NCBI GenBank assembly: GCA_030685235.1
Contig: MU839109.1
Location: 310,001 to 374,000 of the forward strand
Origin: Copromyces sp. CBS 386.78
Taxonomy: Eukaryota; Ascomycota; Sordariomycetes; Sordariales; Sordariaceae
Direction of reading: 5' to 3'
Length of the DNA stretch: 64,000 nucleotides
Part shown: in pieces, positions 55,101 to 64,000 of the stretch
How positions within the stretch are numbered: the stretch's first letter is position 1
Layout of the letters: each line of letters opens with the position of its first letter
The notes under the pieces: model-generated
The model's input: the letters and a program-made list of their open reading frames with translations, nothing else
Databases searched by the model: none
What the model was told of the DNA's origin: nothing
Made by a program: the position numbers and the translations under genes

Positions 55101-55384
55101 AATTATTAGTTAAAGTGCTCGTTGGGTACTAGTAAACTATACTATCAATTAAAATAAAATACGTATAAACAATTTTGATAATTAGAGAAATAATAACCTT
55201 TAAGGGATTTTAGGGGCTAACGATAATTATCTTAAACGGTTAAAATTTAGTCGGTTTCCTACCTTAAACCCTAACCCCTTAATATAGTAAGTAGGTTAAG
55301 TAAGTCAAGTAGAAGTTCTCTACTTACTCGTTTTACCGGGACCTCCTTACTTGTTTACTTAACTTGACTTACTTACTTGACTTG
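52144..55384 (-). mobile_element. RIP-degraded hAT transposon (about 3.2 kb)
   Basis: Both ends carry the inverted sequence CAAGTCAAGTAAGT (start 52144; complement ending 55384), followed by further AAGTAAGT subterminal copies (for example 52203-52223). The interior is AT-rich and full of RIP-type stops, with a recognisable hAT transposase C-terminus on the minus strand. The expected 8-bp target duplication is not found: the left flank is GTTCATAA, and the right flank begins with the ACCCA into which the gypsy element inserted. The right boundary is therefore provisional. Confidence 0.7.
52490..52700 (-). pseudogene. Dead hAT transposase, C-terminal dimerisation domain
   Basis: Reading the minus strand gives DELFYYLNNFI, then NNPII, two consecutive TAG stops, KVNERNY, then VLFILFIADNYKRSFNGIKL and LILSN. 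This is the hAT dimerisation motif YL..P....DPLxWW..NE..YP.LS..A.D.LSIP..S...ER.FS.., with the Trp-Trp pair turned to TAG-TAG and Pro/Ser changed to Leu, exactly as RIP would do. Confidence 0.8.
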
Positions 55385-55389
55385 ACCCA

Positions 55390-55624
55390 TATTACGGGTA
55401 GAGGGCGAGAGGTTGAGTGTAAATGTAGATGTGCGTAATTGTACGAGGAGAGGAAAGGAAGCGAAGTATAGAAGTATACTCGGGAGATGGGCTTTTATAG
55501 GACTCGAGCTATAAACCCCTAGTAGGTCTATAGCGGGAGGCTACAACCAATTAACCGAAATAGTAATAATAATCTTAAAGAGTTATTATTACTAGTATAT
55601 ATAATATAGGCTAACCCTATAATA
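55390..55624 (-). repeat. 3' LTR of the gypsy element
   Basis: 235 bp, homologous along its length to 62289-62523; this copy keeps more G and C, so the two LTRs were mutated to different extents. Confidence 0.93.
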
Positions 55625-56859
55625 TTACCCCTGCCTAAAAGAAGCTATATAGTTAATTAAAATTATATAAAATAATAAATAACTTTATTAAACGTTTAAT
55701 CCAATTGTAAAAAACTTCTATAACCGTTAATTATAATAATTTCTTCCTCCCTTTATACTTTACTAACGGAGCTTCTACTTCTATAGCCGGCTTTTCTTCC
55801 TTTAACGTCCTCTTTCGCTTTTACTCCGCTACTAATTAATTTAAAGGTATTAAAACCTCCGGGTATATTTCGTAAAACTACTATATTATATTAAGGAATA
55901 TAATTATATTAATACGTAGTTATTATAAAAATTAATAAAGTAGTGCTTAAATAACGAAATATTTTTAACAACTATTAATTACTTTATAATAACTATTAAT
56001 TTTAATAAAATCCTATTTTACCGAATCTTCTTCGTTTTTAATCTTTTTTATATTATAATTTTAATTTATACGAATATCCCTTTATATTTCTAATTATCTT
56101 AAAATACTTACTTTAATTTATAATTTAATTTTATTAATGTAAAAAGTCGGACTATACTTTATATTAATAGGGAATTTAAATATAATTCTATAATTATCCG
56201 CTTTAATAATTTCGAACGGGCCTTTATAAAGGGGGGTAAATTTTACGTATAGGCGGCCGGTATTAAAGTCCTCTATATTAAATAGGACTTTATTTCCCGC
56301 TCTATACTTTGGGGTATTTATTCGTCGAATATTAATATTAGTTTCGTATTATTATTAAATTTACTTCATTTAATCTATAATATATTTTAATACTTTTTTA
56401 AAATAGTTAGCTACCTTATTAGCTTTAAAATATTCCGCTTACTATTAAATTAATAAGTTTAACGGATATAGTTTCGTTAATTTAATACTTATTCGAAGGT
56501 AGAAATTATAATTAGTAAAGAAAGGAAATATTCCTATTATTTTAGAAATTAGGTTATTACTAGTAAACTCCGTAATTAGGAACTAATTTACCTAATCGTC
56601 CTACGCTTAATTAATATAAAAACGAAAATATTTCTCTATTTCTATATTAATACGTTCCGTTTAACTATTAGTAATTAAATAGAATATAAAAAAAGGTTTA
56701 AAAATTATTTCTAAGCTGGAGGATAAAGCTTTCTAAAATTATAAAATAAATTAGGAGCCGCCATTTAATATAATAGAATTTAGTAAACTATAAATATTAT
56801 AAATCCTTTTAATAAACTAATTTATTAATTCTTCGGCTATAAAATTAATTATAAGAATA

Positions 56860-56975
56860 AAATATTATATTTTCGTTAAATAATTAATAACAACGGTTAT
56901 ATATTTAAATTCCTATCCCTAATATACGTAAGGCATTAAAGGAGTAATATAATCTACGGAAATATCCTTCTATAA
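56860..56975 (-). pseudogene. Dead gypsy integrase core fragment
   Basis: The minus strand reads KDISVDYITPLMPYV, two stops nearby, then EFKYITVVINYLTK. This is the Ty3 integrase pattern S.D....LP......G....I.VVVDRLTK with Asp to Asn and Trp/Gln to stop changes. Confidence 0.8.
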
Positions 56976-58309
56976 GGCGAAGGGTATTGCTAGCGGTTTT
57001 AAAAATTTATAAAGGGAATATTATAACGGTTTAAATTTAGTATACAGTAAATAAGCCTTATAATAGGCCCTAACGGTATTAAATATCCTTAATTAGAAGA
57101 AAAATTAAAAAAATAACAAATAAATCTTTTTACAATTTAAGTAATTAATAAACGGCGAATTGTATATACAACGGAGGAATTAAAATTAAAATTTAATATT
57201 ATTAAAGTCGATAATAATAGTACTTCGAAAATATATTCGTCTTTATATTACCCTATATTTAACGAAAAATACTTTTTTTAAATAATTTTTTACTTCCTTA
57301 AACTACGTACGGCGACCGGAATCTAATAAGTAAGCGAATAAATCTTATAAAAATACCGATTTCTCATAATTTTCTATAATTAAATTATTAATAGATTTAT
57401 TATTTATTATTTCTAAATTGTAAATATATTCAGTTCCGATATTAATAATTTCCTCTCTATTCTCTAAAACGAAAGTTCTATTTACGAAAATATTATAATC
57501 GAATAAAACTTTATTTCTAATTAATAACCGCTTATTAATTTCGTTTTTAAATAAATCCTTTAATTTTCTATTCAAAGCGTTAAAGCGTACTTATAACGAA
57601 CCTAATCGGTATTTAATCGTAAAATTAAACCGGGAAAGGAAATAAAATTATTATATATAGCGGGGAATTAACTATTTATTAGTTATAAAAGTTTTTAAAA
57701 TTTTATAGTCCGTAAGGACTTCAATCGAATAATTATTATACCCCTTCGAACTCGGGGCGCCACTCCTCCAAAACCTTAATAATAGCGAATAATTCCTTAT
57801 TATAAATATTATAATTATATTCGGCTAAAGAATACTATTAATTAAAATAGGCGATAGGGCGAAGAATATTATTATTATTATATTATAATAATATACTTCT
57901 ATAAACCTAATTAGAAATATTTATTTCTACAACAATCTATTTTAATTAATTATAAATCCAAAGTACAGGTCTACTTATAAAAACCTTCTTTAATACTTCG
58001 AAGGATTTTTAATACCGTTCCTTCTATTCCTATCCTATTATTTTCTTAATTAATTCGTATAACGGGCCGGTAATAATAGAGAAATATTTAATAAAATAAT
58101 AGTAGAAATTAGCGAATCTTAAGAAGCGTTAAAGCGACCTTTTAGAGTTTAGAATTTCCTATATTATAACTATAGAAACCTTTTTTAAATTTATTCTGAA
58201 ACCTCTTAAAATAATAATAAAATTTAAATATTTAATTTACTATATATAGAATTTGTACTTATTAATATCGATCTAGAGCCCTACTTTAATTATCCTTTAT
58301 AAGACCTGC

Positions 58310-58710
58310 CTAATATATTTTTTATATTCCTCTTCGTTATCGGAATAAATTAAAATATTATCGAAATAAATAATAGTATAAACGTTGAAAATATTATATA
58401 GGACGTTGTTAATATAATTTTAAAAAGTTCCCGGCGCGCCCTATAAACCGAAAGGATATATAATAAATTCGTAGAAATTAAAACGGGTAATAAAAGCGGT
58501 AAATTATTTATACTCCTCTTTAATACGGATTTTATTAAACGTAGTAATAATATTAAATTTTGTAAAAATCTTTACTTTATAAATTATATTAAAGATTTCT
58601 TTAATTAGCGGTAATAAGTAATATATTTTTAACGTAACGTTATTAATACTATAATAGTCTATATAAATACGGACTCCGCCTCTAGGTTTTTTAATTAATA
58701 AAAGGGGGGA
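58310..58710 (-). pseudogene. Dead gypsy reverse transcriptase fragment
   Basis: The minus strand shows, in order, LLLIKKPRGGVRIYIDY (58.7-58.65 kb), FIIYPFGL, a stop, GAPGTF (about 58.49-58.43 kb) and VYTIIYFDNILIYSDNEEEY (about 58.38-58.31 kb). These are the RT motifs of gypsy elements; the catalytic YxDD is now YFDN by a G-to-A change. Confidence 0.9.
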
Positions 58711-59943
58711 AGCGGCCGCAAATTATAACGGCCAAATAAACTTCTTCCTTAAATTATTATTAATTTACTTTTTAATAACAATTACTTCTATAAATAATAT
58801 ATATCGAAACTATATATTAGGAGGTTACTCTCCTAATTACAATTCGATTTTATAATTGTACGAATAATAAGGAAGGATTTTTTCCGTTAATAAAGGTAAG
58901 AAAGCGGCGATTTCGCTAATATATTTCCGTCCTTTAAAACGGTTTAAAATCTTAATAATCTCTTCTTTAATTTTTAGCAGCTAATCTACTCTATCGAAAA
59001 ATTTCTTTATATTCTCCTCGTCGACTTTAGCTAAATATATTTATTAGATAATCTCCTTGTATACGGGCGTATCGGTCTCGAAATTTCCAGTAAAATTAAC
59101 CGCTTTAGCTAAAATTGTAGCCTCGTAGGTATTTTCTAAAGTATAAATACTAGCTATTTCGTTAATAAAATTATAGAACGCGGGGAATAGACTTTCTTTA
59201 TACTTCCTTCTATCGCCTTCTATAATACTATTAATTATTTCTTTAATTAAATTTAAATCCTAAAGATCCGTTATAGCCGCTAGTTTTTAGATTTCGGCGT
59301 AAATTATAATGTACGGCTACAATTATTCCTTTTCGTAAATAAAATTAAACGTAGCTATATTAAATACCCTAATATTATTAGGGTTAAATTTACAATTAGG
59401 CTTATAAAAACGGTAATACTAAGGGCAATTCGCGCTAATTAAAATACGGCGGCTATTTATATATATATAAGGTTTATAAAGCGTAAGGCTTTTAATTTTA
59501 ATAAAGAGAATAATAGTATTAGTAATAACAATTTTAAATTTAGCCTTCCGGGCTATTAACGTTTTAATAAAAATAGGGACTATATAATAGCCGGTCTTAG
59601 GATTAATTTTAAATATAATGGTAGAAAGGAATTCGGGAATAGATAAGGGTTTTAAAGCGGGCTTCGCCGCAATCTTCTTAATTTTCTCTTTTTTAATAAT
59701 TAGAAGGCGAAATTCGGTTTCCTCCTTTTTAATAGTTAAAAAGGGAAATTTAATCTCTTCCTTCTTAATTAGCGGAATAAGTATTTAGCGGACGGAAACT
59801 ACCGAAACTTAATTAATAAAGGTTTTAAATACTACCGTCTAATATTTAAAGAAATCCGCTAGTAAATAGCGGCTTTAATAAGCGGCATAATTAAAGTATA
59901 TACTATACTATTCGTAATCGATCTTTAATTAATAGTATTATAT

Positions 59944-60207
59944 TTATAAAAAGCTTAAAATAATTAAATACTTCCTAAAAATATTATAAACTAAAAAAAT
60001 AATAGTCTCTTCGTAATAGCTAATCCGGAATTTAATTATTATTCTTTTAAAAATAATACTTTCAATTACTCCGTTAGTAAGAACGAACTTCTTCGCTTTT
60101 AATAATCGGAAATAGGGAAGGTTATTTTTAATAATAAAGGAGCGATTAATAAACGCGAAAACGGAATAACCGCTATTAATAAAAATAATATAATACTTTT
60201 TACGCAA
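59944..60207 (-). pseudogene. Dead gypsy aspartic protease fragment
   Basis: An 87-codon frame holds IFINSGYSVFAFI near its start (catalytic DSG changed to NSG, Cys to Tyr) and YLIILSFL at its end, where retropepsins have a conserved hydrophobic-Gly motif. Confidence 0.8.
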
Positions 60208-60567
60208 ATAAATTATAATATAAAAAAATAAAAATATTAAATTTAAGGAAGTAGAACTATTTAATAATTAAACCTTAATTTCCTTTAAACCCTTTAATTC
60301 TATAGAACTTAAAATTCGTTTCTTAAATATAATCCGGCCAAACCTCTATACGCAATTATATATAAAAGTTAAGCGTTTTCTTAATTATTATAATACTTTC
60401 TACTAATAACGGGTTCGGCGGGGGCGGCTAGAGTAATTAAAGCAATTAAAACAGTATCGGCAATACGGACCTACTTTTAATTACGACCCTTACCACAACC
60501 TTTATTCTTTAACTTCTTGCTAATAAAATATTAAGGGCCCTAAGAACCGTAATTAATTAAAGCGGTA

Positions 60568-60612
60568 TAATTACGGGCAATATAGCCGGGCTTACTATAA
60601 CGATAGTAAAAA
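60568..60612 (-). pseudogene. Dead Gag CCHC zinc knuckle
   Basis: The minus strand reads YYRYSKPGYIARNY. Spacing of the four Tyr (x2, x4, x4) is exactly that of a CCHC knuckle, so all three Cys and the His have become Tyr by single transitions. Confidence 0.8.
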
Positions 60613-62288
60613 CCATCGTAAGAACGCTAATTAAAAATATTTTTATAAATAAAAACTACGAAATTAACAGCGTTTAAATCTATTTTATTATTGCCCTAAT
60701 TAATAAAAACGTTATTAGTAAAAAGTTTAGCGTTAGAATAACTTCCGCTATTATTATTATTATTAGTATTACTACCGGGATTAAAAAAATAATTCACTAT
60801 CTTCTAACGATAATCCGCGTTTTCAAAATTATTAATAATATTATAATAAATTTCGAATTAATATTTAAAATTATTATCAGAGGGAAGGTTATAGTAAGCG
60901 AAAACGTTATAAAAACGTTTATTAATTTTATTCCAGAAATAATAGACCTTTATCGAATTATTAAAACTATAAAGGTTTATTAAATTAATTAATTTAAATT
61001 CGAAATCCGCGAAAAATATATTTTTGATATATAATTCTTATAAACGGCGGCTAACATTTATTTTACAATTTATATTCTAAAAACGAAACACTAAATATTC
61101 TATAAATTTAACGCCTATTTTTTAACATTAATTCGCCTTATCGAAGTCTGACTAAATTACGTCCAAATTATCCTAAATACTAAATAAGATTTTAAGTCCT
61201 AAAAGTATAACGGTATAAATAATTCTAATATTTTTAAAGGAATAAAAAATAGTATCGTATTTCTATTAAAATTAGATATAAAAACGCTAAGCTTTAAAAA
61301 TTTTATATTTGCAAACGGGACTACTAATTTCCTTACTTATAAAAATAAGCGGGTTTTTTACCGTTTAATAAAAAGAAAAGGATATAATTACTTTCGTAAT
61401 TATATTACTAACGGAAAAAGAAGAGGGAACTTATATTTTAAGGGTATTATATTCCGCGAATAAAATATTATAAACGGATTTAAAATTAACGTAATTGAAA
61501 TTCTTTTAATCGAAATTAAATTAAACGTCGTTAATTATTTAACGAGTAATTTTAAACTCTTCCTTAGAACGTTAGAAATTACTTTCGAAATCGTTATAAT
61601 ATTCGAAATTGGCATAATAAAAGTAATTAAGAAATATAATAATAAAGTAGAAAGTAAGGGCTTAAAAGAAAAGAAAAATTACTTCGAAATATTTACGTAG
61701 GACTAAGAAACCTTCTAATTAGTCGAAACCCTCGAAAAAATTAACGAAAATTATAATAGCGGGTTAAGGAAGTTCGAAAAATATAATATAATAAATCGTA
61801 GTATCGAATTCGCTATTAAAGGTATTAATAACGGAACGTAATATTTTTAAATTAAACGGGTTACTAATAATAAAAATAGAAAGGTTAAAAAGATTATCGC
61901 TATTAATGTTACCATTAAGGAAGAAGAGGGCGGGATTACTATCGTTATAAAATATAAAATAAAAAAGAAATAACCGTTTAAAATAAAAAAGAGGTAAAAG
62001 TCCGCAACTAGGACCGTTTAAGGTAAAAGTCTGCTATTAAAACTATTTAAAGCAATTAAAAACAAACGATCTCTTATTTATTAAATAAAAAATACCTTCC
62101 CTTACATACTAGTAAAAGGAGGTTTAGAATTTTAATTAGGCAACTATTATAATTACAACTATCGAAATTTAGAGGGGGTACTAAGTTTAACGACTCGTAA
62201 CGAAGCGATCCCTATACGTACGTAATCGAAAATAATCGTAATAAATAAGTTTACGCTATAAACGTAATAATTAAAAAGTATAATTAAT

Positions 62289-62523
62289 TATTACGGGTAG
62301 AGGGCGAGAAGTTAAGTATAAATATAAATATATATAATTGTACGAAGAGAAGAAAGGAAGAGAAATATAAAAATATATTCAGGAAATAGGCTTTTATAGG
62401 ATTCGAATTATAAACCCCTAATAGGTCTATAGCGAGAGGCCGTAACCAATTAACCGAAATAGTAATAATAGTTTTAGAGAGCTACTATCACTAGTATATA
62501 CAATATAGGCTAACCCTATAATA
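62289..62523 (-). repeat. 5' LTR of the gypsy element
   Basis: 235 bp, more AT-rich than its partner; shared blocks include ATTACGGGTAGAGGGCGAG, TATAAACCCCTA and CCAATTAACCGAAATAG. Confidence 0.93.
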
Positions 62524-62528
62524 ACCCA

Positions 62529-63170
62529 CCCTACTTAACTTATTATAACCGCTAGTCACAGGCGGCAGGTCATACAAGAACATGTTAGGTAGTAGGGTCC
62601 ACACTACAAAGGTAGGTATGTAACAAAACACTATGTATGGTAAGACAATATTTCCAGATGTAGAGATACTGCTGTAACCATACTTGGTTGGCCCCATTGT
62701 AAGCTATTTACACGAAACCGTTCCCATTTCCATTCCCGTACATCGTACACCTAAACCCCATTGCCCTGTCATATCCTGTTCGTTACCGCCATCTTCCGAG
62801 AGACCAAGACATCTATCGAGTCCCGCGTTTCTAACCCAAGGCCTTTTGTCTGTCCGTCCGTCCGTCTTTTACATCCCAAGTCCAAACCGAGTCCTCTAAA
62901 CCCAAGTCTTTAATGATGATAATAATAATAAAAGCAAAATGCCCGTTGATAAACTCCGTTCTACGCCGATGTCCGGTGCCAGAATCCCAAATCCCAACCA
63001 ATGTCGTTCGTCAATCATGTAAAACCATGTCGTGTCGTAAGTCGTTTTGTCGTGTCGTAAACCCATGCCAAGATTCCCATATCTCAGCCCTCTGTTTCCA
63101 CCTCTTACACAACCCTTTACCTCATCCCCTCTCCCAAGTCCCAAGTCCCAAGTCCCTTCGACTCAAAAAA
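62529..63170. other. Intergenic region right of the second RIP block
   Basis: Composition returns to normal within about 30 bases of the gypsy element. It contains a (CCAAGT)n short repeat near 63134-63153 and the 3' end of the transporter gene; nothing else is recognised. Confidence 0.6.
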
Positions 63171-64000
63171 TCAAGAATCCTCGTCATGCCCCGGCCACAC
63201 AATCTCCCTCCGCACCACCGCCCTAACACAGCGATACCCTATAAACGCCCACGCCAGAACCAGTGCCACCGTCAGTCCGCTGCCCATCCACAGCACGCCC
63301 TCGCTTCCCAGCCCTTGCCCGATCTTGATGCTGGCGATGGTGAACCCGACATTAGGGAAGACAATACTCCACCAACTCAAGTGAAACTTTTTGTCGGCCG
63401 GCATGCCCGCCACGATGCCCGCCACGGCTGACACGAAGAACCAGAACCCCAAGCCCCAGAGGAAGACGCCGAGCCAGATTGCGGATAGCTTCACGCCCGC
63501 CGCCAAAGTGTCTGTAGAGGTACTGCCGACATGGACGCCGGTGAGGATGGTAATCTGGGAACTATTGAGGGACTGAAGCTGCTCAAACACGCGCGGGATA
63601 TCGCTCGCCATACTAATTACCGCGGCGCCCGTAAAGCTCGGCGGCCCGACGGCGATGAACATACCCGGTCTCTGGGCAGGTAGGCCGAAGGCCATCAATC
63701 TGCTCAAATAACTCGAAAAAAAGAAGAAGCTGACGAGCAGACCCAGCCCTTGGGCGGCTAGGCCGGCGCAGATTATACCGATTGCTGATTTGGGGTCCTG
63801 AGTCTTGGAGAATGAGCCGGCGAGCGTTCCTATCAGCATGACGGGGAAGATGGGCAGGACCCAGGCGGGCGTGATGGTGGTAAGGGAAAGGCGGCGCTCG
63901 GCTTTGACGGTGAAGAGGAGGTGGTATTGGATTACCGAGGCGAGAAAGGTCACGGCGGAGAAGAGCCAGAAGGCAATGCAGAGGAAGGTCCGGAAGGAGG
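63171..64000 (-). CDS. TDT-family transporter (SSU1/Mae1-like), partial at 5' end
   Basis: The last 276 codons are visible; the frame continues past the right edge. At least six membrane helices occur, including LTTITPAWVLPIFPVMLIGTL, a block typical of the voltage-dependent anion channel/TDT family (PF03595), FGLPAQRPGMFIAVGPPSFTGAAVI, then IWLGVFLWGLGFWFFVSAVAG, HLSWWSIVFPNVGFTIA and a last helix ending in VRAVVRREIVWPG. Fungal members export sulfite (SSU1) or move C4-dicarboxylates (Mae1); the GPPSFT stretch and the FPNVGFT stretch favour the SSU1-like side, but this cannot be settled without the N-terminus. Confidence 0.85.
   Translation of the reverse strand, partial: SFRTFLCIAFWLFSAVTFLASVIQYHLLFTVKAERRLSLTTITPAWVLPIFPVMLIGTLAGSFSKTQDPKSAIGIICAGLAAQGLGLLVSFFFFSSYLSRLMAFGLPAQRPGMFIAVGPPSFTGAAVISMASDIPRVFEQLQSLNSSQITILTGVHVGSTSTDTLAAGVKLSAIWLGVFLWGLGFWFFVSAVAGIVAGMPADKKFHLSWWSIVFPNVGFTIASIKIGQGLGSEGVLWMGSGLTVALVLAWAFIGYRCVRAVVRREIVWPGHDEDS

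Larger units (their letters stand above)
55390..62523 (-). mobile_element. RIP-degraded Ty3/gypsy LTR retrotransposon, 7134 bp, full length
   Basis: Two equal 235-bp direct repeats bound the element, and the identical pentamer ACCCA lies immediately outside both (55385-55389 and 62524-62528), a typical 5-bp target duplication. LTR termini are now TA..TA, consistent with TG..CA after RIP. Coding is on the minus strand, in gypsy order: Gag zinc knuckle (60.6 kb), protease (60.2 kb), reverse transcriptase (58.3-58.7 kb), integrase (56.9 kb). A purine tract (AGGCAGGGG on the minus strand) sits just before the 3' LTR. All frames are broken by TAG/TAA, so it cannot be autonomous. Confidence 0.95.

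Overview
The window is from a filamentous ascomycete, most likely a Neurospora-like member of the Sordariales (inference). Genes carry short GT..AG introns (46-179 nt) with CTAAC-type branch sites. Products include a laccase, a tannase-family esterase, a Clr5-domain protein and a DUF7907-like secreted protein. Two large AT-rich blocks show the C-to-T/G-to-A signature of repeat-induced point mutation (RIP): transposon coding remnants in which Trp/Gln codons became TAG/TAA, Cys became Tyr, Asp became Asn and Pro became Leu/Ser. An assembly gap of 10 N lies at 1406-1415.

Layout. 1-33.4 kb is gene-bearing euchromatin: the 3' end of a gene, a degenerate HNH-type protein (-), a Thr/Ser-rich secreted protein (+), an ankyrin protein with three exons (+), a candidate small secreted peptide (+) with a 462-bp hAT-type MITE just downstream, a flavin monooxygenase (-), a Clr5-domain protein (-), a four-TM protein (-), a broken beta-trefoil lectin-like gene (-), a 1095-residue low-complexity protein (-), a DUF7907-like secreted protein (+), a GH47 alpha-mannosidase (+), an MFS anion:cation symporter (+) and a tannase/feruloyl-esterase (+). 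33.4-38.6 kb is the first RIP block, bounded by a 65-bp inverted repeat that is itself almost unmutated; it holds a dead Tc1-type DD34E transposase, two unidentified dead frames and a nested 0.8-kb element with 76-bp inverted repeats around a minisatellite-like core. 38.8-49.9 kb carries mitochondrial GatB (+), a five-exon laccase (+), a fungal rhodopsin-domain membrane protein with a duplicated tail (-) and a six-exon cytochrome P450 (-). A tRNA-Ser(AGA) sits at 51.87 kb, about 190 bp before the second RIP block (52.1-62.5 kb). That block is a dead hAT transposon followed directly by a complete but dead Ty3/gypsy element (two 235-bp LTRs, ACCCA target duplication, coding on the minus strand). 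The window ends inside a TDT-family transporter (-).

How the genes fit together. Nothing here is a convincing single pathway. Several neighbours fit plant-polymer or phenolic use and detoxification (tannase, MFS carrier, laccase, flavin monooxygenase, P450, possible sulfite pump), but strands and spacing do not suggest one co-regulated cluster. The strongest novelty lies in the mobile DNA: a textbook hAT MITE, an intact inverted repeat bracketing a mutated block, a nested minisatellite-core element, and a gypsy copy lodged at the end of a hAT copy.
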